From Marinobacter nauticus (lineage in GTDB: Bacteria; Pseudomonadota; Gammaproteobacteria; Pseudomonadales; Oleiphilaceae): DNA of 64,000 bases. How positions within the stretch are numbered: position 1 is the stretch's first letter; each line of letters opens with the position of its first letter. Under the pieces are notes generated by a model. That model ran no database searches. It was not told where the DNA came from and was given only the letters and a program-made list of their open reading frames with translations. The stretch spans positions 1 through 64,000 of the forward strand of contig NZ_RBJB01000007.1 in the NCBI RefSeq assembly GCF_003634635.1, read 5' to 3'. This document shows positions 27,012 to 37,570 of the stretch, one piece after another. The translations under genes and the position numbers were made by a program.

Positions 27012-28192
27012 CGAAACGCTCGATTACGGTTCTTGGCGCAACCGGCTCCATCGGCTTGAGTACCCTGGATGTTATTCGCAGGCATCCGGACCGCTTTTCA
27101 GTGTATGCCCTGACCGCAGGAACCCGGGCGGATGAATTAGCAACCCTGTGCCGTGAATTTCGACCGGCCGTTGCGGTGATGGCCGATTCAGAGGCTGCTG
27201 AACGCCTGAAGGCGCTGTTGGCGGATATGCCCGAGACCCGAGTGCTGGCGGGAGAAACGGGGCTCTGTGAGGTGGCGGCTTCAGCGGAGTTGGACACCGT
27301 GATGGCTGCCATTGTCGGCGCTGCCGGCCTGGCGCCAACGCTGGCCGCAGTCCGGGCCGGCAAACGCGTTCTTCTTGCCAACAAAGAAGCGTTGGTGATG
27401 TCCGGCAAACTGTTTATGGACGCGGTTGAGCGCCACGGGGCCGAGCTGCTGCCCATTGACTCCGAGCATAATGCCATTTTTCAGTGTATGCCGGCGGACA
27501 AGGTGCGAGACCCTCATGGCGCGGGTATTACCCGTATCCTTCTGACCGCCTCCGGCGGACCTTTCCGGGAGTCTGCGGCTGAGGACCTGCGGGCGGTGAC
27601 GCCGGCCCAGGCCTGCGCCCATCCTAACTGGTCAATGGGCCAGAAGATTTCTGTGGACTCTGCAACCCTGATGAACAAGGGCCTGGAGTTGATTGAAGCC
27701 TGCTGGCTGTTCAATACCACGCCGGCAAACGTGCAGGTTCATGTCCACCCCGAAAGCATCATTCACTCCATGGTTGAATATGCCGACGGCTCGGTGCTTG
27801 CCCAGTTGGGAAGCCCGGATATGCGTACACCCATTGCCAATGGCCTGGCCTGGCCTGAGCGTATCGAGGCTGGTGTTGCGCCCCTGGATTTGTTCGCCAT
27901 TGGCCGTTTTCACTTTGAGCGCCCAGATTTGCAGCGTTTCCCCTGTTTGCGCCTTGCGGCCGAAGCCTTTGCTGCAGGCGGTACAGCGCCAGCGGTACTC
28001 AATGCTGCGAACGAGGTCGCAGTGGCGGCGTTTCTGGAAGGCCGGCTGTGCTTTGCCGATATCCCCGTTATTATAGAGCGAACCCTGACGGCCACAGACG
28101 TTGTGCCGGCGGACAGCTTTGACACTATTTTCGCGAAAGATGCCGAGGCTCGCCGCCGGGCCAGGGAACAGATCAGCCTGCTGGCTGTCTGA
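27008..28192 (+). CDS. dxr: 1-deoxy-D-xylulose 5-phosphate reductoisomerase
   Basis: 394 residues. Second step of the MEP isoprenoid pathway, upstream of UppS substrate supply. N-terminal Rossmann motif [16 protein letters not shown], catalytic region [12 protein letters not shown] and [11 protein letters not shown] (metal Asp/Glu), flexible-loop region [20 protein letters not shown], and [11 protein letters not shown] near the end. Confidence 0.98.
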   Translation: MTKRSITVLGATGSIGLSTLDVIRRHPDRFSVYALTAGTRADELATLCREFRPAVAVMADSEAAERLKALLADMPETRVLAGETGLCEVAASAELDTVMAAIVGAAGLAPTLAAVRAGKRVLLANKEALVMSGKLFMDAVERHGAELLPIDSEHNAIFQCMPADKVRDPHGAGITRILLTASGGPFRESAAEDLRAVTPAQACAHPNWSMGQKISVDSATLMNKGLELIEACWLFNTTPANVQVHVHPESIIHSMVEYADGSVLAQLGSPDMRTPIANGLAWPERIEAGVAPLDLFAIGRFHFERPDLQRFPCLRLAAEAFAAGGTAPAVLNAANEVAVAAFLEGRLCFADIPVIIERTLTATDVVPADSFDTIFAKDAEARRRAREQISLLAV

Positions 28193-28241
28193 CGTCCCTG
28201 GGCCTGACAGGCCGCTCATTCAGCCATAAACCGGAACGTCT

Positions 28242-29591
28242 ATGCAGATCATTCAAACCGTACTGGCACTGGCGCTTACCCTCGGAATTCTGGTAACGCT
28301 GCACGAATACGGGCATTTCTGGGTGGCACGCCGATTCGGTGTGAAGGTGCTTCGTTTTTCCGTGGGGTTCGGCAAGCCGTTGTTTTCGTGGTATGACCGT
28401 CACGGAACCGAATATGCGGTAGCGGCTATCCCCCTGGGGGGATACGTGAAAATGCTGGATGAGCGGGAAGGGCCGGTACCGGAAGAGCTGCGTGAGCAGG
28501 CGTTTACCTCGAAACCTCCTTCCCAGCGCATCGCCATTGCGGCTGCCGGGCCAATTGCCAATTTTCTGTTCGCGATTCTCGCTTACTGGGTGTTGAGTGT
28601 TGTTGGCGTTACCACCGTCGCTCCAGTGGTTGGCGAGGTGGCTCAGGGCAGCGTTGCCGAACGGGCAGGGCTGGAAAGCGGGATGGAAATCCATGCCGTT
28701 GATGGCCATAGGGTGACCTCCTGGCGAGACCTGAACATGCGGCTGCTCGAGAGGGCGGGGGAGTACGGTCAGGTTTCGCTGGAGATTTCCCGGGATGATT
28801 CCAGGGGCACTGTGGCGGGTCCATTGGACGGCTGGCGCCTGAGTGATGATACTCCGAACCCGCTGGCGGAATTCGGGATATCCCCCTGGCGTCCGGATGT
28901 GCCCGCGGTGCTGGGTGAGGTGACTGCCGATGGTCGGGCAAATGCGGCCGGGCTGCAAGGCGGTGACCGCATATTGGCTGTTGATGGCGAGCCGGTACCG
29001 GACTGGTTCGCTCTGGTGGAGCATATTCGGAATGCCCCGGAACAGACTCTGGAACTGACCATCGAGCGCTCTGGCGATGAATTGAATGTTCCGGTAACAC
29101 CTGCTTCGAGAACGCTTGAGGATGGTCAGGTCGTTGGTTTCGTAGGTGCCGGCGTAAGCGCAGTGAACTGGCCTGATGAACTGTTGCGGGAGGTCCGCTA
29201 CGGGCCGTTGGCGGCGATACCGAATGCTGTGAATGAAACCTGGGCCGACACCCGCCTGACACTGGTGGCGATTAAAAAGATGGTCACCGGGCTGCTGTCT
29301 CCGACCAATCTCAGTGGACCGATTACCATTGCCCGGGTTGCCGAGGCGAGTGTCAGCTCGGGGTTCGAAGACTTTGTGCGCTTTCTGGCGTATCTGAGTG
29401 TCAGTCTTGGCGTGCTTAACCTGCTCCCCGTTCCGGTTCTGGATGGTGGGCACATTGTGTACTACACCATCGAAGCCATTCGCCGGAAGCCACTTTCCGA
29501 GCAGGCCCAGGCCTTTGGATTACGAATCGGTATGGCTTTGATACTGACTTTAATGGTGTTTGCTCTTTACAACGACCTGATGCGGTTGTGA
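28242..29591 (+). CDS. rseP: Site-2 protease RseP
   Basis: 449 residues. An inner-membrane zinc protease that cleaves anti-sigma factor RseA in the envelope stress response. The HExxH site is HEYGH near residue 22, followed by FSVGFGKPLF. Two periplasmic PDZ domains (about 110-200 and 215-300) precede the C-terminal membrane segments with NLLPVPVLDGGH. It lies between dxr and bamA as in most gammaproteobacteria. Confidence 0.97.
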   Translation: MQIIQTVLALALTLGILVTLHEYGHFWVARRFGVKVLRFSVGFGKPLFSWYDRHGTEYAVAAIPLGGYVKMLDEREGPVPEELREQAFTSKPPSQRIAIAAAGPIANFLFAILAYWVLSVVGVTTVAPVVGEVAQGSVAERAGLESGMEIHAVDGHRVTSWRDLNMRLLERAGEYGQVSLEISRDDSRGTVAGPLDGWRLSDDTPNPLAEFGISPWRPDVPAVLGEVTADGRANAAGLQGGDRILAVDGEPVPDWFALVEHIRNAPEQTLELTIERSGDELNVPVTPASRTLEDGQVVGFVGAGVSAVNWPDELLREVRYGPLAAIPNAVNETWADTRLTLVAIKKMVTGLLSPTNLSGPITIARVAEASVSSGFEDFVRFLAYLSVSLGVLNLLPVPVLDGGHIVYYTIEAIRRKPLSEQAQAFGLRIGMALILTLMVFALYNDLMRL

Positions 29592-29636
29592 GAATTGCGG
29601 GCTCCTTACCGCACATTAACCAGGCGAAATAACTGA

Positions 29637-31955
29637 ATGAGACGTTCCCTTCTAGCTGTAGCCGTTGGCCTAGCAATTACCGCAACCGGTATAAAGCCAG
29701 CGCTGGCGGATGAATTCACGGTTGCGGATATCGAGGTAGAGGGCCTTCAGCGGGTTTCAGCGGGTTCTGTGTTTTCGGCTTTTCCGGTGAACATCGGCGA
29801 GCGTATGGACGAGACCCGGTTGGCCGAGGCCATCAAGGATCTGTTCCGGACCGGATTGTTTACGGATATTCAGGCCAGTCGTGATGAAGGCGTGCTGATT
29901 CTGTCGGTGCGTGAACGCCCGTCGATTTCCTCCATTGAGATCGAGGGTAACAAGAATATCGAAACCGAGATGCTGATGGATGCCCTGGCCGGTGCGGGCC
30001 TGGAGGAAGGTCAGGTATTTCGGCGTGCTACCCTGGAGAAACTGGAACTGGAGATCCTTCGCTCCTACATCGCCCAGGGCCGCTACAACGCAAGAGTAAA
30101 AGCCACCGCGGAAGAGTTACCCAGGAACCGTGTTGCCATTCGCCTGGACATCAACGAGGGTTCTGTCGCTGCCATTCAGCACATCAATATTGTTGGGAAC
30201 GAAGATTTCAGTGATGAAGAACTCATCGGCCTCTTCGAGTTGCGTACCAGTAGCTGGTGGAACTCGCTGACCAACAAAGATAAATACGCCCGGGAACGTC
30301 TGAGCGGGGATCTGGAGTCTCTGCGTTCGTTTTATCTTGATCGCGGCTATCTGGACTTCAACGTTGAATCCAGCCAGGTGTCCATCTCGCCGGACAAGCA
30401 GGAAGTCTTTATCGCCATCGCCGTTAATGAAGGCCCCCAATACACCATCTCCGACATTCGCTTGCGCGGTGAGCTGATTGTCGGTGAGGAAGAGCTACGG
30501 AAATTCATTCCGGTTAAAGAAGGCGATGTATTCTCCCGTGCACAGATGACGGCGATTTCCGAAGCGCTCTCGTTCCGGCTCGGCCGCGAAGGCTATGCGT
30601 TTGCCAACGTCAATGCGGTACCGGAGCCGGGTGAAGACAATACAGCTGCGGTTACCTTCTTCGTGGAGCCCGGCAAGCGGGCCTATGTACGCCGGGTGAA
30701 CTTCGACGGCAACGTGTCCACTAAGGATGAGGTGCTGCGCCAGGAGATGACCCAGATGGAGGGCGGGGTAGCCTCGTCCGATCGCATCGAGTTCTCCAAG
30801 ACCCGTCTTGAGCGCCTGGGTTACTTCCAGACTGTTGATGTTGAAACGGTCCCGGTACCCGGCACCGATGACCTGGTCGATGTGAACTACAGCGTGCAGG
30901 AACAACCAACGGGCAGCTTGTCCGCATCGGTGGGTTTCTCGCAAAACTCGGGCGTGATTCTGGGCGCGTCTGTGTCCGAGAATAATTTCTTCGGTACCGG
31001 CAAGCGTGTCTCGTTTGGTGTGAACTTCAGCGATTCGGTAAAGAGCGCCAACGTTTCCTACCTGGATCCATACTACACGGTGGATGGGGTAAGCCGGGGC
31101 TTCAGTTTATTTGCCCGTGAAACCGATTACGAGGAAGAAGACATTTCCTCTTACCTGCTCGATGAGTACGGTGGCCGGGTAACGTTCGGGTATCCGACAG
31201 ATTCCATTACGCGGTTGAATTTCGGTGCTGGCGTTACCCAATCAAACATTAAGCCGGGTGTATTCTCAGCCCAGGAAGTTCGCGATTTTATCGCCGACGA
31301 AGGGGATTCGTTCACCAATTACTTCCTGTTTGGTAGCTGGCGGCGGAGTACTCTCAACCGAGGTGTACTGCCAACCAAGGGTTACAGTCATTCCCTGTCG
31401 CTGGATGTCGCTGTTCCAGGCAGTGACCTGACCTTCTACAAGGCGACCCACAAAACGGATTTCTATTTCCCGCTGACGGATTCGGCCAACTGGGTCTTCA
31501 GAGCGCGATCGGAGATCGGGTATGGGGACGGCTACGGTGACCGCAGTCAGATGCCGTTCTTCGAGCATTTCTATTCCGGGGGCTATGGCTCTGTTCGGGG
31601 ATATGAAGCAAACTCTTTGGGTAACAAGGCGGAGCGTGCAGCAGGCGACTTCTCGGATCCCGATCCGTTCGGTGGTAACGTTCTGACAGAAGGCGGGCTG
31701 GAGTTGATCTTCCCGACGCCTTTTGCAGGAGATTCGCGTTCGATGCGCACGTCGTTCTTTGTCGATGCCGGTCAGGTGTTTGATACCGAAAGAGGTTTTG
31801 ACCCTGAGTTGGGTGAGGTACGGACTTCAGCCGGTATCAGTTTCCAGTGGATCACCGCGGTAGGTCCCTTGGCTTTCAGTCTGGCCAAGCCGCTGAACGA
31901 TAAATCCGGTGACGATACCCAGGTCTTCCAGTTCTCACTGGGGCAGACGTTCTGA
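29637..31955 (+). CDS. bamA: Outer-membrane protein assembly factor BamA
   Basis: 772 residues. The signal peptide is about 1-24 (cleavage after ALA). Five POTRA domains run to about residue 420, starting FTVADIEVEGLQRVS, then the 16-strand barrel with the VRGYE-type lid motif (SVRGYEANS) and a final strand ending FSLGQTF with terminal Phe. It is the core of the BAM complex that inserts beta-barrels. The periplasmic chaperone gene skp follows. Confidence 0.98.
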   Translation: MRRSLLAVAVGLAITATGIKPALADEFTVADIEVEGLQRVSAGSVFSAFPVNIGERMDETRLAEAIKDLFRTGLFTDIQASRDEGVLILSVRERPSISSIEIEGNKNIETEMLMDALAGAGLEEGQVFRRATLEKLELEILRSYIAQGRYNARVKATAEELPRNRVAIRLDINEGSVAAIQHINIVGNEDFSDEELIGLFELRTSSWWNSLTNKDKYARERLSGDLESLRSFYLDRGYLDFNVESSQVSISPDKQEVFIAIAVNEGPQYTISDIRLRGELIVGEEELRKFIPVKEGDVFSRAQMTAISEALSFRLGREGYAFANVNAVPEPGEDNTAAVTFFVEPGKRAYVRRVNFDGNVSTKDEVLRQEMTQMEGGVASSDRIEFSKTRLERLGYFQTVDVETVPVPGTDDLVDVNYSVQEQPTGSLSASVGFSQNSGVILGASVSENNFFGTGKRVSFGVNFSDSVKSANVSYLDPYYTVDGVSRGFSLFARETDYEEEDISSYLLDEYGGRVTFGYPTDSITRLNFGAGVTQSNIKPGVFSAQEVRDFIADEGDSFTNYFLFGSWRRSTLNRGVLPTKGYSHSLSLDVAVPGSDLTFYKATHKTDFYFPLTDSANWVFRARSEIGYGDGYGDRSQMPFFEHFYSGGYGSVRGYEANSLGNKAERAAGDFSDPDPFGGNVLTEGGLELIFPTPFAGDSRSMRTSFFVDAGQVFDTERGFDPELGEVRTSAGISFQWITAVGPLAFSLAKPLNDKSGDDTQVFQFSLGQTF

Positions 31956-31998
31956 CCGGGCTATAAAAAAAGAAAGAATGAAACAAAGGAGAAGATTG

Positions 31999-32496
31999 AT
32001 GACCCGTTTGATGATTATCCTTGCCGCCGCTCTCATGGCCTTCTCGGCCCAGGTGGCGGCGGAGACCCGTATTGGTGTGGTGGATCTGCGCCAGGCCCTG
32101 TTCTCTTCCAATGATGCCCAGGCCTTCAGCGAAAAACTCCAGCAGGATTTTGCCGGCGACGAAGCCCAGGTGCGTGAAGCTCAGGAGGCCGCTCGCAAGT
32201 TAAAGGATCGGCTGGAGAAGGACGGCGCCATGATGAACGAGAGCGAGCGTAATCAGTTGGCCGCCGAGTTTCAGGAAAAGGTAAAGGAGTTTAATTTCCT
32301 CAAGCAGCGCCTCGACGCCACCGTTAACCAGCGCAAGCAGCAGTTTCTGGAAGGTGCGCGCCCTGAGGTGGACGCCGCTGTGAAGGAACTCCTGGAAGAA
32401 AATGACCTTGATCTGATTCTGCCCAGCGAAGCGGTGGTTTACGTTAAGCCGGAGATGAATCTGACCACACAACTGCTTGAAAAACTGAACCAGTGA
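31999..32496 (+). CDS. skp: Periplasmic chaperone Skp/OmpH
   Basis: 165 residues from ATG 31999 with AAAGGAG upstream; the frame is open into the end of bamA but the signal peptide starts here (MTRLMIILAAALMAF, cut after VAA). The mature protein starts ETRIGVVDLRQAL, then long helices form the tentacle arms. It carries unfolded outer-membrane proteins to BamA. Confidence 0.94.
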   Translation: MTRLMIILAAALMAFSAQVAAETRIGVVDLRQALFSSNDAQAFSEKLQQDFAGDEAQVREAQEAARKLKDRLEKDGAMMNESERNQLAAEFQEKVKEFNFLKQRLDATVNQRKQQFLEGARPEVDAAVKELLEENDLDLILPSEAVVYVKPEMNLTTQLLEKLNQ

Positions 32497-32503
32497 TGTA
32501 GAA

Positions 32504-32521
32504 AGGGGCTCCCCGGCCCCT
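32504..32521 (+). terminator. Weak hairpin between skp and lpxD
   Basis: AGGGGC (32504-32509) pairs with GCCCCT (32516-32521) with a 6-nt loop, followed by GTGTTTGG. Probably a partial terminator or processing site that tunes the ratio of chaperone to lipid A genes. Confidence 0.45.
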
Positions 32522-32537
32522 GTGTTTGGAGAAAACG

Positions 32538-33563
32538 ATGACACAGAAGTCCTATCGGCTGCAGGAGATTGCCGAGGCATTGGGAGCGAGCCTCCGGGGA
32601 GACCCCGATATCCGTATTACCGGGCTTGCCACCTTGCAGGCGGCGGTTCCGGGCCAGATCAGTTTTCTGGCAAATCCCTCCTATGCCAAATACCTGAAAG
32701 ATACCCGGGCGTCAGCGGTGATTGTGTCCTCGGCTGCGGCGGATGATGTTCCGACCAATGTCCTGTTACTGGACAATCCCTACCTGGGCTATGCTCACCT
32801 CAGTCATTGGTTTGATCCGGCTCCCAAGGCTTCCCCGGGCATTCATCCAACTGCCGTGGTTGATGAGTCTGCCAATATTCCTGAATCTGCATCCATAGGC
32901 CCGCATGTTGTGATTGAGGCCGGGGTTTGTATTGGTGAGCGCGTAGCGATCGGTGCAGGTGGTTTTGTCGGTGCGAGAGCGAGTATCGGGGACGACAGTA
33001 TCCTTCGGCCCCGGGTCACGCTTGCACATGATGTGGTAGTCGGTAAGCGCTGTCACATTCTCAGTGGTGCGGTGGTTGGTTCCGACGGCTTCGGCTTTGC
33101 CAACGAAAAAGGCGTCTGGCACCGCATCGCGCAGCTTGGTGCCGTGGTGCTGGGCGATGACGTGGAGGTTGGCGCCAATACCACCATAGACCGTGGCGCC
33201 CTGGACGACACCACAATAGGCAACGGCGTAAAGCTGGACAACCTGATTCAGATTGCCCACAACGTACAGATTGGTGATCACAGCGCAATGGCGGCGAAAG
33301 TCGGAATTGCAGGTAGCACCCGGATTGGCAATCACTGCGTGTTTGGTGGCGCCTCTGGCGTGGCTGGTCACCTTGAAATAGCCGACCAGGTTCACCTCAC
33401 CGGCATGACCCTGGTAACCGGTGATATTCGTGAATCGGGGGTCTACTCCTCCGGCACCAGTGCGGATACCAATCGCCAATGGCGGAAAAATGCCGTCCGT
33501 TTTCGTCAACTGGATGCTCTCGCGCGACGGATCAAAGAACTGGAAAAGAAATTAGAGGGCTGA
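32538..33563 (+). CDS. lpxD: UDP-3-O-acylglucosamine N-acyltransferase
   Basis: 341 residues from ATG 32538 (GGAG 8 nt upstream). Third step of lipid A synthesis: adds the second hydroxyacyl chain. N-terminal uridine-binding domain, then a hexapeptide-repeat beta-helix with the catalytic His in the [11 protein letters not shown] block and a C-terminal helix. Typical length. Confidence 0.97.
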   Translation: MTQKSYRLQEIAEALGASLRGDPDIRITGLATLQAAVPGQISFLANPSYAKYLKDTRASAVIVSSAAADDVPTNVLLLDNPYLGYAHLSHWFDPAPKASPGIHPTAVVDESANIPESASIGPHVVIEAGVCIGERVAIGAGGFVGARASIGDDSILRPRVTLAHDVVVGKRCHILSGAVVGSDGFGFANEKGVWHRIAQLGAVVLGDDVEVGANTTIDRGALDDTTIGNGVKLDNLIQIAHNVQIGDHSAMAAKVGIAGSTRIGNHCVFGGASGVAGHLEIADQVHLTGMTLVTGDIRESGVYSSGTSADTNRQWRKNAVRFRQLDALARRIKELEKKLEG

Positions 33564-33574
33564 GGCCGATCAAG

Positions 33575-34012
33575 ATGATGCACATCGATGAAATTCTGGA
33601 GTACCTGCCGCACCGTTACCCCTTTTTGCTGGTGGATCGGGTGACTGAGGTCGAAAAAGGGAAGTCGATCAAGGGGTACAAGAATGTATCGTTCAATGAG
33701 CCCTTTTTTACCGGTCACTTTCCGGACAATCCGATTATGCCGGGTGTCCTGATTATTGAAGCCATGGCGCAACTGTCGGGGATTCTTGGTTTTGTGACTG
33801 TGGAACGGAAACCGTCGGACGGCGTGGTACAATATCTGGCTGGATCCAGTAAAGCGCGTTTCAAGCGCCCCGTTTTACCGGGTGATCGCTTGGATATGGA
33901 GTCTGAGTTTATCTCTGGCAAGCGCGGTATCTGGAAGTTTGATTGCCGTGCCCTCGTAGATGGCGAGGTAGTGTGCGTGGCAGAAATACTTACCGCTGAG
34001 AGAGAAGTTTGA
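33575..34012 (+). CDS. fabZ: 3-hydroxyacyl-ACP dehydratase FabZ
   Basis: 145 residues. Hot-dog fold; the catalytic motif [19 protein letters not shown] holds His and Glu. It starts [17 protein letters not shown] at 33575 (33578 is an equally possible ATG). It supplies fatty acid synthesis and sits in the usual lpxD-fabZ-lpxA order. Its stop shares one base with the lpxA start. Confidence 0.98.
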   Translation: MMHIDEILEYLPHRYPFLLVDRVTEVEKGKSIKGYKNVSFNEPFFTGHFPDNPIMPGVLIIEAMAQLSGILGFVTVERKPSDGVVQYLAGSSKARFKRPVLPGDRLDMESEFISGKRGIWKFDCRALVDGEVVCVAEILTAEREV

Positions 34013-34803
34013 TGGCGACAAATGACTGGTCGGGTGTCCATCCTCAAGCGATTGTGGACCCGTCAGCCAAACTGGCGGATAACGTGACGGTTGGCCCCTG
34101 GAGCTATATTGGTCCGGGGGTGGAGATTGGTGAAGGTACCGAGATTCTCTCTCACGTGGTCATCAAGGGGCCGACGGTGATTGGCCGCAACAACCGAATC
34201 TTCCAGTTCTCCAGCATCGGCGAAGAATGCCAGGACAAGAAATACGCTGGTGAGCCGACCACGCTGGTCATTGGTGATGACAATGTTATCCGCGAGAATT
34301 GCACTATTCATCGTGGCACCATTCAGGACCGGGGTGAGACCAGGATCGGTAATGGTAATTTGCTGATGGCTTATGTGCACGTGGCCCACGACTGTATTGT
34401 CGGCGACCATACCATTCTGGCCAACTGTGCCACGCTGGCAGGGCATGTATCGGTAGGAGATCATGCCATTCTGGGCGGCGGTACCATGGTGCATCAGTTC
34501 TGCCATATCGGGCCCCACAGCATGGCTGCCGGGGGCAGTATCGTGCTCAAGGATATTCCCGCCTATGTCATGGCCAGCGGCCAGTCTGCCCAACCTCATG
34601 GAATGAATGTGGAAGGGCTGAAGCGTCGTGGTTTTGCCAAGGATACGCTCCTGAGTCTCCGCAGAGCCTACAAGGTGGTCTACCGCCAGGGTCTGACGAC
34701 CGAGCAGGCCATCGAAGAGCTTGAGCGCAACTTTGCCGATGTCCCTGAGGTTCTCCCGCTGATTGACTCGCTCAAGGGAGCGGATCGCGGCATCATCCGT
34801 TAA
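34012..34803 (+). CDS. lpxA: UDP-N-acetylglucosamine acyltransferase
   Basis: 263 residues. It transfers 3-hydroxyacyl from ACP to UDP-GlcNAc, the first lipid A step. Left-handed beta-helix hexapeptides; the catalytic His lies in MAYVHVAHDC, and the substrate loop GGGTMVHQFCHIG is present. The ATG at 34012 overlaps the fabZ TGA by one base; a TTG one codon earlier is less likely. Confidence 0.97.
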   Translation: MATNDWSGVHPQAIVDPSAKLADNVTVGPWSYIGPGVEIGEGTEILSHVVIKGPTVIGRNNRIFQFSSIGEECQDKKYAGEPTTLVIGDDNVIRENCTIHRGTIQDRGETRIGNGNLLMAYVHVAHDCIVGDHTILANCATLAGHVSVGDHAILGGGTMVHQFCHIGPHSMAAGGSIVLKDIPAYVMASGQSAQPHGMNVEGLKRRGFAKDTLLSLRRAYKVVYRQGLTTEQAIEELERNFADVPEVLPLIDSLKGADRGIIR

Positions 34804-34821
34804 GCCAGCCGGAGGCCGCTG

Positions 34822-36000
34822 GTGACACAGCTAAAGGCCAATTCGGCCACATTCTCAGGGCGAACCATCGCCATCATTGCCGGCGAGGCATCGGGAGATA
34901 TTCTCGGTGCCGGACTGATTCGTGCGCTAAGAAAGCGTTACCCGAAGGCTCGTTTTGTCGGAATCGGCGGTGATGAAATGATCGCTGAGGGGTTTCACTC
35001 GCTGGTGCCAATGGAACGGCTTTCCGTGATGGGGCTGGTGGAAGTGCTTGGCCGGATCCGTGAGCTGTTCAGTATCCGTGCGCGCTTGCTGGATTATCTG
35101 TTTACTACCCCTCCGGATGTTGTGATTGGAATCGATTCACCGGATTTTACGTTGGCCATCGAACGTCGGTGCCGGGAAGCAGGCATCCCCTCGGTACACT
35201 ACGTAAGTCCTTCGGTTTGGGCCTGGCGCCAGAAGCGTATCTTCAAGATTGCCAAGTCTGTGGACCTTATGCTGACGTTGTTCCCCTTTGAGGCCCGGTT
35301 TTATGAGGAGCATCATGTGCCCGTGTCGTTTGTGGGGCACCCCCTGGCTGACAGGATAGAGCTGGAACCGGATACTCTGGCTGCGCGTGAGAGCCTCGGT
35401 CTTGAGGTGGATAAACCTGTGCTGGCGGTGTTGCCGGGTAGTCGGGGTGGTGAGGTTGAGCGCCTCGGCACTCTGTTTCTCGAAGCGTCCCGTTGGCTCC
35501 AGGCACGTCGCCCGGATCTGCAGCTGGTTATTCCCTGCGTCAATCGGGATCGTGAGCGGCAGGTGCGTGAGCTGGTTGAATCCCTGGAGGTGAGCTTGCC
35601 GGTCACGCTGGTTCGTGGTCGGTCGAGGGAGGTGATGGCTGCCAGCGATGTGGTGCTGCTGGCGTCGGGTACCGCGACACTGGAGGCGATGTTACTGAAA
35701 AAACCGATGGTGGTAGGTTACCGGCTCAGCGATTTCAGTTACAAGATACTGTCCAGATTGGTCAAGGTTCCCTGGGTGGCGCTTCCTAATTTGCTGGCCC
35801 AGGAGCAACTGGTGCCCGAGTTGTTACAGGACGACGCAACGCCGGAGAAGTTGGGGGCGGCGGTTCTGGAAAGGCTGGAAAACGAACAGGAGCGCGACAG
35901 GCTGCATCAGGCGTTTCTGGAGTTGCACCAGGCGCTGCGCCAGGGCGCCGACGAACGTGCGGCGGCAGCGGTGTCTGAGCTGCTGGAGTCTCGAAGCTGA
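34822..36000 (+). CDS. lpxB: Lipid-A-disaccharide synthase
   Basis: 392 residues, GTG start. A GT-B-fold glycosyltransferase of family 19 that joins UDP-diacylglucosamine and lipid X. Motifs: [61 protein letters not shown] and [20 protein letters not shown]. The stop shares its last base with the rnhB start. Confidence 0.97.
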   Translation: MTQLKANSATFSGRTIAIIAGEASGDILGAGLIRALRKRYPKARFVGIGGDEMIAEGFHSLVPMERLSVMGLVEVLGRIRELFSIRARLLDYLFTTPPDVVIGIDSPDFTLAIERRCREAGIPSVHYVSPSVWAWRQKRIFKIAKSVDLMLTLFPFEARFYEEHHVPVSFVGHPLADRIELEPDTLAARESLGLEVDKPVLAVLPGSRGGEVERLGTLFLEASRWLQARRPDLQLVIPCVNRDRERQVRELVESLEVSLPVTLVRGRSREVMAASDVVLLASGTATLEAMLLKKPMVVGYRLSDFSYKILSRLVKVPWVALPNLLAQEQLVPELLQDDATPEKLGAAVLERLENEQERDRLHQAFLELHQALRQGADERAAAAVSELLESRS

Positions 36001-36683
36001 TGGCGGCCAAGGCATTACCTCCTTTTGAATGTTCCTATCGCGGCTCGCTGCTGGCCGGTGTGGATGAAGTGGGGCGCGGCCCGCTCATCGGAGCGGTTGT
36101 GACGGCCGCTGTGATTCTTGATCCAGCGCGGCCTATCCCCGGGCTGGCGGATTCCAAAAAGCTTACCGAAAAGAAACGCCTGCGATTATATGACGATATT
36201 CTGGAAAACGCGGCTGCCTGGAGCCTGGGCCGATGCGAGGCCAGTGAAATCGACGAGCTGAATATCTATCAGGCGACAATGCTGGCCATGAAGCGTGCCG
36301 TTGAAGGGCTCTCGATAGCCCCGGAGTACGTTCTTGTGGACGGGAACCGTTGCCCGAAGTGGCAGTGGCCATCCGAGCCCGTGATCAAAGGTGATAGTCG
36401 GGTTGAGGCGATCAGTGCTGCCTCTATCCTGGCAAAGGTGACGCGAGATCGCGAGATGGAGGCGTTGGATGTCCGGTTTCCGGGTTTTGGGCTCTCCCAG
36501 CACAAAGGGTACCCCACGCCTGTGCATCTCGAGGCGCTCAATCGCCTTGGGGTGACCCCGGAGCATCGCCGATCCTTTCGGCCGGTAAAAATGGCGCTGG
36601 ATGCCGTCGGGGTTTATGGAGGTTCGTCCGCGCCTGTTCAGGAGTTGAACTATCCTGCCGATTTATTTGAAAATATCGATTGA
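36000..36683 (+). CDS. rnhB: Ribonuclease HII
   Basis: 227 residues. It cleaves RNA in RNA-DNA hybrids and single ribonucleotides in DNA. Active-site DEDD residues in [16 protein letters not shown], the [14 protein letters not shown] strand (VLVDGNRCP) and [17 protein letters not shown]. The protein ends with an extra tail of about 25 residues ([16 protein letters not shown]) beyond the usual core. It closes the long plus-strand operon. Confidence 0.97.
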   Translation: MAAKALPPFECSYRGSLLAGVDEVGRGPLIGAVVTAAVILDPARPIPGLADSKKLTEKKRLRLYDDILENAAAWSLGRCEASEIDELNIYQATMLAMKRAVEGLSIAPEYVLVDGNRCPKWQWPSEPVIKGDSRVEAISAASILAKVTRDREMEALDVRFPGFGLSQHKGYPTPVHLEALNRLGVTPEHRRSFRPVKMALDAVGVYGGSSAPVQELNYPADLFENID

Positions 36684-36708
36684 CAGGGTGCGGGGTCGGC
36701 GGTAGTAT
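36680..36708 (+). promoter_or_regulatory. Sigma-70 promoter for the initiator tRNA
   Basis: TTGACA (36680-36685, perfect -35, overlapping the rnhB stop), 17-nt spacer, TAGTAT (36703-36708). A GC-rich discriminator (ACGCGCC) follows, typical of stringently controlled stable-RNA genes. The tRNA begins about 38 nt after the predicted start. Confidence 0.75.
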
Positions 36709-36752
36709 ACGCGCCACGTTGACAGGGGCAACCCAGTTAACAAACAGTTTGA

Positions 36753-36829
<77 letters not shown>

Positions 36830-36833
36830 ATCC

Positions 36834-36866
36834 AGAAAAGCCAGCTTTTGCTGGCTTTTCTCGTTT
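36834..36866 (+). terminator. Rho-independent terminator after tRNA-fMet
   Basis: A 12-bp stem, AGAAAAGCCAGC (36834-36845) with GCTGGCTTTTCT (36850-36861), and a TTTT loop. The stem's own 3' arm carries the T-rich segment. Confidence 0.88.
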
Positions 36867-36904
36867 CCGGGGCCAGTGTTTTGTTCTGGCCTTGTTTCTT
36901 GCAA

Positions 36905-36938
36905 GGCAGGCCAGTTTTACTGGTCTGCCTTTTTTGTT
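36905..36938 (+). terminator. Second tandem terminator
   Basis: GGCAGGCCAG (36905-36914) pairs with CTGGTCTGCC (36920-36929), one G-T pair, then TTTTTTTG. It backs up the previous terminator. The remaining 175 bp to the next gene are AT-rich and probably hold the promoter of the lipoprotein gene; no clear elements are called. Confidence 0.88.
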
Positions 36939-37112
36939 TCCGCTTCTCTGCGATGTGCCGGTGTCCCCTCAATTCCTTTCGATTTCCGTCTTGCATTATG
37001 GTGACGGAAAAATGACGATTTTTTATCTATAAAAATGACATTTATCGCATCATCATCGGCGTCGGTTTTATAGAATTTCACAAAATCGACGGAAATATGG
37101 TGGTGAATAACC

Positions 37113-37556
37113 GTGAAACGCGTCATTTATATGTCAAGGGCATGGATTGCCGCGTTGTTGGTAGGGATGGTGCTCGCGGGGTGCGGCGGCGGTGGTTCCG
37201 GGGGTAGTGAATCCGCGACTCAATCTGGCAGCCTACCCAATACCGGAAGTAGTGTTGGCAGTGCTCAGCCGGTTGCAGAGCGCTCTGCTGTATTGAGCTG
37301 GTCTGCGCCTATGACTCGTGTAAACGGTGAGTCGATCGCGATGGGAGAGCTGGACAGATACGTGATTCGTTACGGGCAGGATGCTAATGATCTGTCCAGA
37401 GAGATCACCGTAGATGGTGCCAGTGGTGAGGCAGAGATGTCCTATGTGGTCGATAATCTTGATGCGGGTACCTGGTATTTCACCATCCAGGTTCAGGACA
37501 CTGCCGGTCTTCTGAGTGAGCCTTCTGAGCCGGTCAGCAAGACCATCCAGTCCTGA
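37113..37556 (+). CDS. Lipoprotein with a fibronectin type III-like domain
   Basis: 147 residues, GTG start (an internal ATG six codons later is also possible). The lipobox LAGC gives a mature lipoprotein with a Gly/Ser-rich linker (CGGGGSGGS) and then one FN3-like domain (VLSWSAPMTRVNG, ELDRYVIRYG, NLDAGTWYFTIQVQD). FN3-like domains mediate protein or polysaccharide contacts. It converges with the CHASE2 kinase gene (15-bp gap) and may share a theme with the FecR/LysM protein, which also has FN3-like segments, but no functional link is shown. Confidence 0.85.
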   Translation: MKRVIYMSRAWIAALLVGMVLAGCGGGGSGGSESATQSGSLPNTGSSVGSAQPVAERSAVLSWSAPMTRVNGESIAMGELDRYVIRYGQDANDLSREITVDGASGEAEMSYVVDNLDAGTWYFTIQVQDTAGLLSEPSEPVSKTIQS

Positions 37557-37570
37557 GCAGGCATACCGGT

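Noticed and set aside
28173..29453. 426-codon minus-strand reading frame
   Set aside because: Antisense to rseP; composition-driven.
36719..36724. Second TTGACA just before tRNA-fMet
   Set aside because: No -10 at 16-18 nt; the upstream TTGACA at 36680 with TAGTAT fits better.
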